From DASXQK01 sp963724385 (GTDB lineage Bacteria; Pseudomonadota; Alphaproteobacteria; Dongiales; Dongiaceae), in assembly GCA_963724385.1 (NCBI GenBank), contig CAVRUJ010000001.1:1550001-1614000 (forward strand): a DNA stretch of 64,000 nt, given 5' to 3'. The notes below the pieces were generated by a model. It ran no database searches, was not told the origin of the DNA, and saw nothing but the letters and a program-made list of their open reading frames with translations. Position numbers and translations under genes: made by a program. Numbering within the stretch: position 1 is the stretch's first letter; each line of letters starts with the position of its first letter. Shown in pieces: positions 40,857-50,422 of the stretch.

Positions 40857-43790
40857 TTAGGAGTCGTCAGAGATGCGGCGGCGAGCGCGGTCCCGCGTCC
40901 CCTGCGGGTTGTGGCCTGCTACCCCGCGGGCCAGGTTCAATTCCTCAAGGATTAGCTTCGCGCGTTTCAGATCCGAGCTGCCAAATCCCTCGCTAAAGCG
41001 CTCGTATATGCCTTGCAGGAGCTGGCGCGCTTCACTCGTCCGACCTTGGCTTCGCTCAAGTCGTGCAAGACTCAGCGCCGTACGGAGCTCCCATGACATC
41101 GCGCCTTGAGCGCGGGCGCGCTCGAGAGAGCGCAGGAAACAGTCCTTGGCAGCTGCAACATTCTGGCTGCTCTGCAGCAGCAGGAGATCGCCTTTGATGC
41201 GAAGCATTTCGGGAACTAAGGTGAGCGCCTGATTGCGCTCGGCCCCCTCCAGCTCCTCATCGACGATCGTCGCGATCTCGTCACTATATCCCGTCTTCGC
41301 CACCGCCTCCGCAAGATCGCTGCAGCTGAGTAGTATGTGCCATCCGGACGTGCGCCAATGCCCGATGGCGGCCGATAACTGCTCGGTGCCGGCGTTCGCG
41401 TTCCCTTTTCGCAATGAGAGTATTTCCTGCACGGCCTTGCCATAAGTGAAAAAATCTTCCAGCGCGTACCTCTGGGCATAGCCGACGAGTTCCGCCGCCA
41501 ATCGCTCGGCCGTGTCCAGGTCTCCGATATGCAAAGAAATGGCGCATCCCCCCAAGGCAAGCGCGGAGCACAAGGTCGCCGGATTCTGCAAACGCCGAGC
41601 CTCATCCAACGACGCGTCTACTGTTTGCATTGCCCGATCGGGGAAACCCTGAAGCCAGAGAATATGACCCAGAAAGTATCGCGCCACGACGTACGGATCG
41701 AAGCCCGCCCGGTGAACGAAATAACTCTGTGGAACCAATGGCCGGCCCTGAAGCAAATGCTCGAGGCGCCGGCGTGCTGCGTCATGTTGTCCAGCCCAGT
41801 GCAGGGAAATGCCCAGCATCCACTCTGCCGTCGCCGACGCAACTGGATCTGCCAATGAAGCCGCGATCGCATCGGCTCGGTGAGCGAGGGCCATTGCGGC
41901 CCGCACATCGCCGATGCGCATATGATAGATCCAGAAGGTGTGGAGAATGCGCAGCTGATAGTCAGTGTCGCCAAGATGCTCGGCAATCTCCAGCGCGCGC
42001 GTCAAAGCACGATGGGCCTCGGACGCCCTGTTCCTCACGAGCTGAAATGATATCCCAAGTGCCGCCTGAAGCACCATTTCCTGCTGTGTATTGCGTAGCC
42101 CAGCCGCATCGAGGCTTTGGATCGCCTTGTCCGCCCAGATGTGCCACTCGCCCATCAGCGACATCGAAAGCCAAAGAGGCACCGAAGCGGCTGCCAGGCC
42201 TATACCGACCGCAGGATCCCCTGACGGCCTAAACGCCCAGCTCAGTGCCGCGCGAAGGTTGTCTAACTCGAGCGCGAGGGCGGCGGACGCCTTGTCAAAT
42301 TCAGCATCGACCCGCGAAACGGCTTCGAAGAGCTTCAGGAGGTATGTTGCATGACGCTGCGCGAGAGCCTGCGCTTCGCCTCGGTCTTTGAGCTTCTCCA
42401 TGGCATAAGCGCGGGTCGTTTTCGGCAAACGAAAGCGCGGTTCGACAAAATCCTCATCGGCAACGACGAGGGACTTCGTTGCCAATTCCAGCACTGAGGT
42501 GACGATCTCCTCCTCTGAATGCTCGGCATCGCAGGTCGCCGCCGCCGCGGCGCCGAGCGTAAACCCGCCGGCGAAGACCGCCAGCCGCGAGAAGGTGGCC
42601 TGCTCGGAAGTGCTCAGCAGGCTGTAGCTCCAATCCAGCGCGGCGCGCATGGTCCGGTGGCGGGGGAGCGCGGTGCGGCGGCCACCGGTGAGGACCTGCA
42701 GCCCATGATCGAGTTGGGCTGAAAGCCCCCGTACACCGAGAAGATCGACGCGAGCAGCGGCGAGTTCGATCGCCAAGGGTATTCCGTCCAGCTTACGACA
42801 GATTTCGCTCACTAGAGGCGTATCCTCGTCGCGCAACGTGAAGCCGTCTTCGTTCGACGCGGCCCTCTCAACGAACAATTGGACGGCCGGGAATTCCAGC
42901 GCCTCCGAGGAAGTAAGACGTTCCGATGCAGGCGGGCTCTCTAGTGGCCCCAGGCGGTATATATGCTCGCCCTCGACACGCAACGGCTCGCGGCTAGTTG
43001 CAAGAACATGCATGCCTGGGGCGCTCTTCAAGATCGCAACGACCAGACTTGCAACGGCATCGACATGGTGGGAGCAATTGTCGAGCACGAGCAGCATGTG
43101 CGCACCGTCTAGAGCGGCGAGCAAGCTCTCGAGCGGATTTTCGGGATTGATGTTGATACCACAGGCGGCGGCCACTGCACTCTGCACGAAGGCCGGATCT
43201 GTGAAACGCCCTAGGTCGACGCTCCAAACACCATCCTCGAAGGAGCCGATCAACTGCGTGGCGATGGCGGTCGCGACGGAGGTCTTGCCAATCCCCCCCG
43301 GTCCGACAATGGTGATCAGCCCTTCGGCTGGCATCCGACGTAGCAGCTTGGCGACGAGATCGGCGCGTCCGATGAAGGACGTGAGGCGAGCCGGTAGGTT
43401 GTGCTTACTCGTCACGGGGGACGAAGGCAGCCGCGAAGGAGCGGCATTGTCCTCCAGGGCGACATCCGCGACAAATCGGTAACCTTGGCCCGAGCTCGTT
43501 TCCAAGTAACGGCGCCCCTTCTGCCCATCTTGAAGCGCCCGCCGCAGGGCTGCTATTTGGTACTTCAGGTTACCCTCTACGACATGGGTACTGGGCCACA
43601 CCTGGGAAATGAGTTCATCCTTGCTGAGCAGTTCGCCCGGGCGGTCGAGCAGGGCAATGAGGAGATCGAGGGCGCGAGTTCCTATCCGAACGGGCTTGCC
43701 CGATTCCAGCAGGAGCCGCTGCCGGCGAAACAGGCGGAAGGGACCGAATGAAATGGCCCGGTCAGCCGCTGCTACAGGTTGGCTATCCAT
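40857..43790 (-). CDS. Large regulator: winged helix, NTPase and TPR domains
   Basis: 977 residues from ATG 43790. The N-terminal OmpR/CadC-type winged helix covers about residues 14-110 (FGPFRLFRRQRLLLESGKPV to GQGYRFVADV). A STAND/NB-ARC-like ATPase follows, with P-loop IVGPGGIGKT at 161-170, Walker B MLLVLDNCSH and the downstream LPLAIELAAARVDLL-type helix (GIPLAIELAAARV). From about residue 480 to the end it is TPR-like helical repeats. Such proteins act as signal-dependent transcription switches. No target operon is adjacent on the same strand; PEBP and pyruvate kinase genes lie upstream on the same strand. The inducer is unknown. Confidence 0.88.
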   Translation of the reverse strand: MDSQPVAAADRAISFGPFRLFRRQRLLLESGKPVRIGTRALDLLIALLDRPGELLSKDELISQVWPSTHVVEGNLKYQIAALRRALQDGQKGRRYLETSSGQGYRFVADVALEDNAAPSRLPSSPVTSKHNLPARLTSFIGRADLVAKLLRRMPAEGLITIVGPGGIGKTSVATAIATQLIGSFEDGVWSVDLGRFTDPAFVQSAVAAACGININPENPLESLLAALDGAHMLLVLDNCSHHVDAVASLVVAILKSAPGMHVLATSREPLRVEGEHIYRLGPLESPPASERLTSSEALEFPAVQLFVERAASNEDGFTLRDEDTPLVSEICRKLDGIPLAIELAAARVDLLGVRGLSAQLDHGLQVLTGGRRTALPRHRTMRAALDWSYSLLSTSEQATFSRLAVFAGGFTLGAAAAATCDAEHSEEEIVTSVLELATKSLVVADEDFVEPRFRLPKTTRAYAMEKLKDRGEAQALAQRHATYLLKLFEAVSRVDAEFDKASAALALELDNLRAALSWAFRPSGDPAVGIGLAAASVPLWLSMSLMGEWHIWADKAIQSLDAAGLRNTQQEMVLQAALGISFQLVRNRASEAHRALTRALEIAEHLGDTDYQLRILHTFWIYHMRIGDVRAAMALAHRADAIAASLADPVASATAEWMLGISLHWAGQHDAARRRLEHLLQGRPLVPQSYFVHRAGFDPYVVARYFLGHILWLQGFPDRAMQTVDASLDEARRLQNPATLCSALALGGCAISLHIGDLDTAERLAAELVGYAQRYALEDFFTYGKAVQEILSLRKGNANAGTEQLSAAIGHWRTSGWHILLSCSDLAEAVAKTGYSDEIATIVDEELEGAERNQALTLVPEMLRIKGDLLLLQSSQNVAAAKDCFLRSLERARAQGAMSWELRTALSLARLERSQGRTSEARQLLQGIYERFSEGFGSSDLKRAKLILEELNLARGVAGHNPQGTRDRARRRISDDS

Positions 43791-44491
43791 GGTCGCCGAA
43801 CGGTATTGTGAATTTGGCAGTATACACACCGCCGCTCCGATCTACACAGCCCAGACAAGGCGGACCCCCAATGGTTGATCGGCTGCGACAGAAGATTCTT
43901 TGGGACCATACGGATCAAGTGATTTTGTGCAGTTCCCTGCAGCATATGGGCATGCAAGCAGGGTTGAACCGGGTAACCGGGCCTGCGACTGCCGGCCAAG
44001 GGCACAGGGACGTCCCGACGGATCTATTATGGCATCGGACCGGTCGCACGGGCCCCAGTCAGCAGAGTTCTGCCCCACTCAGGCAAATATCATCGGTGGG
44101 CAGGCAACAGAGGCGACTGCAACAGTATTGCTTACGCAATAGGTGTCAGGAGATGCGGCCCCATTTGGCGCGAGAAATTTCGCGCGCTTCCGGGGCACCT
44201 GGTCATTGTCAGCCTCTCCGATCTGGGCCGAGCAATTTAGAGAAGCTTACGCCAGCCCACGACCACCGGGCACAATACGCATCCCAAGGGCAAATCATTG
44301 TGCCTTCGCTGGCCATATCTTGTCCGGGTCGACGTGGAGTCGGAGGCGGGACGAACAAGACATCTATTGGCGGACGCCCTCTATGAACGCACCAAAGCGG
44401 TCCTGGACCAACAGGGCCGGCTGGGACTGGCGTCCCGTGAGGTGCCGCCGGTGTGAGCCACGCCCAGGCTCTGGCGCCCCGCGGCCTCGGG
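43791..44491. other. Gene-free stretch
   Basis: About 700 bp upstream of the large regulator. Frames over 60 codons exist on both strands but none shows a known motif. One rightward frame ending at TGA 44456 reads ADALYERTKAVLDQQGRLGL and looks protein-like, possibly the end of a lost gene. The promoter of the regulator should lie in the AT-richer part (43790-43900). Confidence 0.4.
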
Positions 44492-45076
44492 CTATGGCCG
44501 CCCGTAGAGGGCGGTGAGCGAAGCCTGATCGATCGCATGGGCGCGGATGTTGGCCGCAATGCGCGCCGGGGACGCGTTTGGGCTGACTCCAAGCCGCCCG
44601 ACGTCGAGGGCATAGACAGTGAACACGTAGCGATGGGTTCCTGTCGCCTGTGGCGGGCAAGGCCCTCCCCACCCGACGGTCCCGTAATCGTTTTGTGCCT
44701 GGATGCTGCCAGCCGGCGTCAGATGCGCCGCGGGATTGCCCGCATTGCGCGCCAGGCCGGTCACGCTCGCCGGGATGTCGATGACGATCCAATGCCACCA
44801 GCCCGAGGCGGTCGGCGCATCCGGATCGAAGACCGTCACTGCAAGGCTCCTGGTCGCCGCCGGGGCAGCCCGCCACTGCAGGGCGGGCGAGATGTTCCGC
44901 CCTGTGCAGCCGAACCGATCCAGCACCTGGTCGTCGGCGATGGTTGCTCCTTCCCCGATGTCGGGACTGGACACGGTCATGCCGCCCGCGACGGCCTCCC
45001 TCGACAACGGCAGCAGCGCCATCATCGCTGCCAGGGACAGCTGAATTGCCGACCGGCGGCGGGCCGGCCCTACCAT
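44492..45076 (-). CDS. Secreted PEBP/YbhB-family protein
   Basis: 194 residues. The N-terminus ARRRSAIQLSLAAMMALLPL ending in AVAGG is a signal peptide. The mature part is a phosphatidylethanolamine-binding-like domain: VLDRFGCTGRNISPALQW (ligand pocket), VTVFDPDAPTASGWWHWIV with the DPDAP and WxHW motifs, GWGGPCPP and HRYVFTVYAL. The bacterial members are of unknown function; some are linked to protease inhibition or lipid binding. The ATG overlaps the pyruvate kinase stop by 7 bp, so the two are translated together although one is exported and one is cytoplasmic. Confidence 0.88.
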   Translation of the reverse strand: MVGPARRRSAIQLSLAAMMALLPLSREAVAGGMTVSSPDIGEGATIADDQVLDRFGCTGRNISPALQWRAAPAATRSLAVTVFDPDAPTASGWWHWIVIDIPASVTGLARNAGNPAAHLTPAGSIQAQNDYGTVGWGGPCPPQATGTHRYVFTVYALDVGRLGVSPNASPARIAANIRAHAIDQASLTALYGRP

Positions 45077-46575
45077 GAACGCAGAGCCCGGAGCCTGGGC
45101 GTCTTCTTGGACTGGTGCTCGGCCATCCGCCGCAGCAGTCCGTCAAGAGCACCGATCGCCTCACTCACATGCGGACCTTTGTTGAGCATGACGCATTCGG
45201 CACGCCCCGCCATGGCGGCGTCCGTCATGTCGCCCCTGGATGGCATGCCGGTCTTGACCAGGCTTTCCAGCACCTGGGTGGCCCAGATGACGGGAATATG
45301 CGCGGCTTCGCACAGCCACAGCAGTTCCTCCTGCATCTCCGCCATGCGCTCAAATCCCAGTTCGACCGCCAGGTCGCCCCGCGCGATCATCATGCCGAAG
45401 GGCTGCCTCCCCGCGGCCTGAACCATGAGATCCGGGAGATTGCGCACGGCGCGCGGCGTTTCGATCTTTGCCACAAGCCCCAGCCTACGCCAGTCAGACC
45501 GTCGCTTGGACAGCTCCTCCTGAAGCAGCTTGATGTGCGCGGCGGTCTCGACAAAGGAATAGGCGATCAAGTCCGCATGCCGGCAGATGAAATCCAGGTC
45601 CTTCAGATCCTTTGCCGTCAACGGTCGAAGCCCAAGGTCGGTGTCCGGAAAGTTCAATCCCTTTTGCGACTTAAGCCTGGCCCCGCCCTGCTTCGTGCGG
45701 GCCACCAGCAGCACCGCGCCGGATGCGTCGATCGATTCCACCTGGCCGGCCAGCTGACCATCGTCGACATAGACCCGCGCGCCGACACGCAGCCTGTCGA
45801 TGACCTCCGGAATCGAGCAGGTCGCGCGAAAGGTCACTTGGCCGGTCTCGGGGGTCTCGGCTTTGCAGAGCAGAAGACGATCCCCAGGGAACAGGATCTT
45901 GCGTTCCGATGCGGTCCAGACCTGCTCCGTCCGACATTTGGGGCCCGCAATGTCCATCAGGACCCTGATCCGTCGGCCCAGGACTCTTTCCACCTCGCGC
46001 ACATGACCGACCATGGCCGCCCAGGCCGTCTCGTCATCATGGGCGCAGTTGATCCGGACGACGTCCATGCCTCGCTTGGCAAGATCGACCACCAAGGTGG
46101 GGCTGAGCGCGGCATCCGAGGGCAGCGTCACCAGGATGCGCGTTTCCCGCCCCGCCGGGGCCGGGCCGAACAGATCGCGCGCGTTTGCGCGCAGGCCTGT
46201 TTCCCCGCGGAAGAACTGCCGCTCCGACGGAAACCGAATTGGCGAGGCCGCTTCGCTTCCGTCCATGCGTTGAAGTGCCGCCGCGACAGCATCCAATGTA
46301 GGCAGCACCCGACCCTCAAGCCGACCCAGTGACGACAGACCAAAGCGCATAAGCGATCGCTGCAACGACCGGACGTCGCGGCGACGCAAGGCGCGATAAT
46401 GCGCCAGGTTCAGGGCGCTGGCGGCAAAGGACGCCCGACGGATATACGGCCGCCAGCGCAGGAATATGCGGCGTCCTTCTGCGGCCACAAGCTGACGAAG
46501 CTCTCCGATCTGCCGGCGGAGCGCCTGCAGCCGGTCGATTTCGTTCCGCTCGGCTTCTGGCATATTAGCCGACAT
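45070..46575 (-). CDS. Pyruvate-kinase-like protein, atypical
   Basis: 501 residues. The TIM-barrel core of pyruvate kinase begins only at about residue 145 (ETRILVTLPSDAALSPTLVV) and shows RINCAHDDE (normally RxNxSH), IRVLMDIAGPKCRTE, KDLKDLDFICRHADLIAYSF, LVAKIETPRAVRNL, MMIARGDLAVELG and IWATQVLESLVKTGMPSR. It ends soon after, so the C-terminal regulatory domain is missing, and a helical N-terminal extension of about 140 residues is added. The key Lys and Glu of the phosphotransfer site (AKIE) are present. Activity as pyruvate kinase is plausible but unproven; proteins of this shape exist in other proteobacteria near low-oxygen genes. Confidence 0.8.
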   Translation of the reverse strand: MSANMPEAERNEIDRLQALRRQIGELRQLVAAEGRRIFLRWRPYIRRASFAASALNLAHYRALRRRDVRSLQRSLMRFGLSSLGRLEGRVLPTLDAVAAALQRMDGSEAASPIRFPSERQFFRGETGLRANARDLFGPAPAGRETRILVTLPSDAALSPTLVVDLAKRGMDVVRINCAHDDETAWAAMVGHVREVERVLGRRIRVLMDIAGPKCRTEQVWTASERKILFPGDRLLLCKAETPETGQVTFRATCSIPEVIDRLRVGARVYVDDGQLAGQVESIDASGAVLLVARTKQGGARLKSQKGLNFPDTDLGLRPLTAKDLKDLDFICRHADLIAYSFVETAAHIKLLQEELSKRRSDWRRLGLVAKIETPRAVRNLPDLMVQAAGRQPFGMMIARGDLAVELGFERMAEMQEELLWLCEAAHIPVIWATQVLESLVKTGMPSRGDMTDAAMAGRAECVMLNKGPHVSEAIGALDGLLRRMAEHQSKKTPRLRALRSW

Positions 46576-46611
46576 CCACCGGATGACCCGCTTTCTGACC
46601 GAAGATTGCTG

Positions 46612-46905
46612 TCAGCCGATGGCATTTGCAAGGGCGGGCCCTCGTTCGGAATGCCGGGATCCCGCAAGCCTCCCGAAAACGGATTGCCGCAGTAACCCGA
46701 CCAGTGCATGGCGACCGTTCCTGCCGGTGCGGGCGTCAGTGAGCGTGCCCCCCATCGCGCTGAGGCTGACGGCGTCGTCGAGTTCGCGATAGGCCAGCAA
46801 GCCGGCATCGGACGTGACGACGGAGCCGCGAAACTGGAGCATCAATCGGCGATCGAATCCGAGCCCGAGAACGCCATCGACTGATTCATCCGTTGGGTTC
46901 TCCAT
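46612..46905 (-). mobile_element. IS1380-family transposase, N-terminal fragment
   Basis: 97 codons. After MENPTDESVDG the frame shows LGFDRRLMLQFRGSVVTSDA, GLLAYRELDDAV and DARTGRNGRHALVGLLRQSV followed by FGRLAG, the conserved N-terminus of IS1380 transposases. Homology stops at about 46675, then unrelated residues lead to a stop 36 bp before the pyruvate kinase ATG. No inverted repeat is identified with confidence. Truncated and inactive. Confidence 0.85.
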
Positions 46906-47116
46906 GACAGCCTCGCGCGATCTAGATTAAGTTATTGATTATCCCATCTGAATCGCGGCGAAAGCGCAGCAAGTTACCAAATCATCCGGCGAATGCGGGA
47001 TGTTGTGCCTCACCAGATTTAACCGCCGCTAACCGGCTTTCACCCCACACGCCGGCCTGTTCGGCCTAGTTAAGAAGGCGCCCGGGACGCTTCCTCCCCC
47101 TCCCGCCTGGGCGTGT

Positions 47117-47144
47117 GCGGCCGGTCTTCCCCCGGACCGGCCGC
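47117..47144 (+). promoter_or_regulatory. Leader hairpin upstream of the hydroxyacyl-CoA dehydrogenase gene
   Basis: gcggccggtc (47117-47126) and gaccggccgc (47135-47144) form a perfect 10-bp stem with an 8-nt loop, followed by cccctttctat. It ends 26 bp before the ATG at 47171 and 13 bp before the ribosome site. It could be a terminator for upstream transcription or an attenuator in the leader; the T tract is weak. Confidence 0.5.
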
Positions 47145-47170
47145 CCCTTTCTATGTAAAAGGAGCAATGA

Positions 47171-48019
47171 ATGCGGGTCGGCACAATCGGGATCATCGGA
47201 GCAGGCACTATGGGCAGCGGAATTGCCCAGATCTGTGCGGCCGTTGCCCTCAACGTAATCCTCAACGACGTGAGCGATGCAATCGTCGACAAAGGCGTCG
47301 CGACCATCGCCCGGAACCTCGATCGGCTTGTCGCCAAGAGCAAGCTTTCGCCTGCCAATAAGGAGGCGGCACTCGCGCGCATCAAGCGCTCGACGAACTA
47401 CAACGACCTGGCAGCGGCCGACATCGTCATCGAGGCAGCGACAGAGAATCTTGAGCTGAAGCAGACGATCCTCAGGCAGATTGATCGTGTGACCAGGCCC
47501 GAAGTCATCATCGCTTCCAACACTTCCTCCGTATCGATCACCAAGCTTGCTGCTGCGGTTTCGCATTCCGATCGCGTCATTGGCATGCATTTCTTCAATC
47601 CTGTCCCGGCAATGGCACTGGTCGAGATCGTGCGTGGACTGCAGACCAGCGACGCCACCCATGATGCCGTCGAGGAGTTCGCGACGAAGCTCGGCAAAAC
47701 GCCGATCACTGTGAAGAGTTCACCCGGTTTCGTCGTGAATCGCGTCTTGCTGCCAATGCTCAACGAGGCATTCTTCGTGCTCGCTGAGGGTGAAGCCGGC
47801 GCGACTGAGATCGATGAAGGAATGAAGCTAGGGTGCAACCACCCGATCGGTCCGCTCGCCCTCGCCGACCTCATCGGGCTGGATGTGCTGCTCTCCGTCA
47901 TGCAGACGATTCATGACGAGTTCGGCGACTTAAAATACCGGCCGGCCCCGCTTCTAAGGGAACTCGTTGCCGCGGGCTATCTCGGGCGCAAGTCCGGCCG
48001 CGGCGTCTACCGCTACTGA
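47171..48019 (+). CDS. hbd: 3-hydroxybutyryl-CoA dehydrogenase
   Basis: 282 residues from ATG 47171 with AAAAGGAG upstream; the ATG at 47167 is out of frame. Rossmann motif IGIIGAGTMGSGIAQ at the start, then IIASNTSSVSITKLA and HFFNPVPAMALVEIVRG with the catalytic His, and FVVNRVLLPMLNEAF in the dimerising C-terminal domain. It interconverts acetoacetyl-CoA and 3-hydroxybutyryl-CoA with NAD(P). With the PHA-synthase-like protein and phosphotransacetylase/acetate kinase downstream it suggests acyl-CoA use as an electron sink or storage. Confidence 0.92.
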   Translation: MRVGTIGIIGAGTMGSGIAQICAAVALNVILNDVSDAIVDKGVATIARNLDRLVAKSKLSPANKEAALARIKRSTNYNDLAAADIVIEAATENLELKQTILRQIDRVTRPEVIIASNTSSVSITKLAAAVSHSDRVIGMHFFNPVPAMALVEIVRGLQTSDATHDAVEEFATKLGKTPITVKSSPGFVVNRVLLPMLNEAFFVLAEGEAGATEIDEGMKLGCNHPIGPLALADLIGLDVLLSVMQTIHDEFGDLKYRPAPLLRELVAAGYLGRKSGRGVYRY

Positions 48020-48096
48020 CTGCGCTTCTCAGGAAACAAATTTCTTTGATGCGCTGGGTAACATCACGGCAGAGTCTGAAATAAAGGAGCAGGGAT

Positions 48097-50358
48097 ATGC
48101 CCAAGAAAGGTCGTTCCGGTGAAGATACAAGGCCGGCCAGCTCGCCCTGGAACTTTCAGCCACCGACGCCGCTGCAGCTGGGCGAATACCTGCTCGATGC
48201 CAGCCAGCGCAGCGTCCTGTTCTGGGACGTGATGCGCCGGCGCAGCAACCAGTATCGCGAGCATATGGCTCAGACGGTGCCGAATGTCCTCCACTACGAT
48301 TTCGAGCTCGTCCTGGACGGTCGTAAGTTCGAGCGGCCGGTGAACTACGGGCTCGTGCGGATCCTGCCGCCCGCGGGCGTCACGGTCGATGGGCACCGAC
48401 GGCCATTCGTGGTCATCGATCCGCGCGCCGGGCACGGTCCCGGCATCGGAGGCTTCAAAGCCGATAGCGAAATCGGCGTTGCCCTCAAGGCGGGCCATCC
48501 CTGTTACTTCGTGGGTTTCCTGCCGGAGCCAATGCCAGGCCAGACGATCGAGGACATCGCGCGGGCTGAAGCGGTGTTCCTGGAGAAGGTCATCGCGCTT
48601 CACCCCGAGGCGGAGGGCAAACCTTGCGTTATCGGTAATTGCCAGGGTGGCTGGGCCGTCATGATGCTGGCCGCGATGCGTCCGGAGCTTTTCGGGCCGA
48701 TCATCATCGCCGGCTCGCCGCTCTCCTACTGGGCTGGTGTGCAAGGCAAGAACCCGATGCGCTATTCGGGGGGTCTTCTCGGCGGCAGCTGGCTTACTGC
48801 GCTCACCAGCGACCTCGGCGGTGGCAAATTCGATGGCGCCTGGCTGGTCCAGAACTTTGAGAACCTGAACCCGTCGAATACGCTATGGAGCAAGCAGTAC
48901 AACCTTTACGCCAAGGTCGACACCGAGGCCGAGCGCTATCTCGAATTCGAGCGCTATTGGGGAGGTCACGTCAACCTCAATGCCGAGGAGATTCAGTTCA
49001 TCGTCGACGAACTCTTCGTCGGCAACAATCTCGCGGCCGCGCAGATCCAGACCTCGGACGGAGGAACAGTGGACCTGCGCAATATCCAGTCACCGATCGT
49101 CGTTTTCTGTTCCAAGGGGGACAACATCACGCCGCCGCAGCAGGCGCTCGGATGGATCCTCGACCTCTACGACGACGTCGAGGACATCCAAGCCCACGGC
49201 CAGACCATCGTCTACACGATTCATGAGGCAGCCGGCCATCTGGGGATCTTCGTTTCCACCGGCGTTGCCCGAAAGCAGTATGGCGAGTTCGCGGAAAATA
49301 TCGACCTCATCGACGTTCTCCCGCCAGGTCTCTACGAGGCCGTTTTCGAAGAGAAGACCGTCGACACGCCCGGCGCCGATCTGGTCTCGCGCGATTGGGT
49401 GATGCGGTGCGAGGCCAGAACGCTTGCCGATATCCGAGCACTGGGCGGCTTCGACCCGGCGGACGAGCGCCGTTTCGCGGCGGCGGCCAGAGTGTCCGAG
49501 GTCAATCTCGCCCTCTATCGAACATACCTCCAGCCTCTGGTCCGCGCCTTGGGGCCGGCCAGCGTCCAGCAGCTCCAAAAACTGCACCCGGCCAGGCTGG
49601 CCTATGAACTCTTCGGCGATTGGAATCCCTTCGCGGCTCCCTTGGCTCAGCTCGCCGGGAGCGTGCGCGCCGATCGCCGGATCGTGGCGGCCGACAATCC
49701 CTTTTTGGCAATGGAACAGGCTGCTTCGGGCTGGATTACCCGGGCGCTCGATGCTTGGCGGGACGGCCGAGACTCGGCGATGGAACAGCTGTTCCTCGGA
49801 GTCTATAGCTCACCCGCCGTTCAGGCGGCGGTCGGTCTCGATCCGGCCGGGACCAAGCCCTTACGTAGAGCGGGCAAGAGCGTCCTGCACCGCCAGCTCC
49901 TCGAGACCCGCATCGCCGAGCTCAAATCCCGCATCGCAGCCGGCGGCCTGAAGGAAGCGGCGATCCGGGCCATGATCTATGCCGGCATGCCGCGCGGCGC
50001 CCTCGACGAACGCGGGATCGCGGTCCTTCGCAGAGAGCGCCTGCTGGCATTGGGCGTCGCCCGCGTGACGCTTGCCGAGTTCAAGGCGATTGCGCGCGAG
50101 CAGTTCTTCATGCTGCTCCTGGAACCGGAAGCGGCCGTCGAGGCCATCCCGAAGATGCTGCCGGACGATCCGGCACTGCGACAGCGCGTCTTCGACTTCC
50201 TGCGTCAAGTGCTGAGCGCCACGGGCGACATCGAGCCCGAAGTCATGGAGCGGCTTCGCCAACTCGGCCGCTTGTGCGATGTGGATGTCGACGCCCCGCG
50301 CGTGGCGAACCTGCCTGTCGCGGCCAAGGCGGAGAAGGCGAAGGCGAAGGCATCATAG
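48097..50358 (+). CDS. DUF3141 / PHA-synthase-like alpha/beta hydrolase
   Basis: 753 residues. The N-terminus LQLGEYLLDASQRSVLFWDV is followed by an alpha/beta hydrolase core. The nucleophile elbow is GNCQGG with Cys182, as in polyhydroxyalkanoate synthases, where Cys replaces the lipase Ser. An acid in CSKGDNITPP and the His in EAAGHLG complete the triad. From about residue 420 a helical region of about 330 residues, absent from classic PhaC, ends in a Lys/Ala tail (AKAEKAKAKAS). Members of this family usually precede phosphotransacetylase and acetate kinase genes, as here. Polymer synthesis has not been shown for the family to my knowledge. Confidence 0.85.
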   Translation: MPKKGRSGEDTRPASSPWNFQPPTPLQLGEYLLDASQRSVLFWDVMRRRSNQYREHMAQTVPNVLHYDFELVLDGRKFERPVNYGLVRILPPAGVTVDGHRRPFVVIDPRAGHGPGIGGFKADSEIGVALKAGHPCYFVGFLPEPMPGQTIEDIARAEAVFLEKVIALHPEAEGKPCVIGNCQGGWAVMMLAAMRPELFGPIIIAGSPLSYWAGVQGKNPMRYSGGLLGGSWLTALTSDLGGGKFDGAWLVQNFENLNPSNTLWSKQYNLYAKVDTEAERYLEFERYWGGHVNLNAEEIQFIVDELFVGNNLAAAQIQTSDGGTVDLRNIQSPIVVFCSKGDNITPPQQALGWILDLYDDVEDIQAHGQTIVYTIHEAAGHLGIFVSTGVARKQYGEFAENIDLIDVLPPGLYEAVFEEKTVDTPGADLVSRDWVMRCEARTLADIRALGGFDPADERRFAAAARVSEVNLALYRTYLQPLVRALGPASVQQLQKLHPARLAYELFGDWNPFAAPLAQLAGSVRADRRIVAADNPFLAMEQAASGWITRALDAWRDGRDSAMEQLFLGVYSSPAVQAAVGLDPAGTKPLRRAGKSVLHRQLLETRIAELKSRIAAGGLKEAAIRAMIYAGMPRGALDERGIAVLRRERLLALGVARVTLAEFKAIAREQFFMLLLEPEAAVEAIPKMLPDDPALRQRVFDFLRQVLSATGDIEPEVMERLRQLGRLCDVDVDAPRVANLPVAAKAEKAKAKAS

Positions 50359-50422
50359 GCCGGGCGTCGGCCCAGCCAGGGACGAGCCGAGTGTGTCAGG
50401 ACGAAGCGAAGGAGCAAGACCG

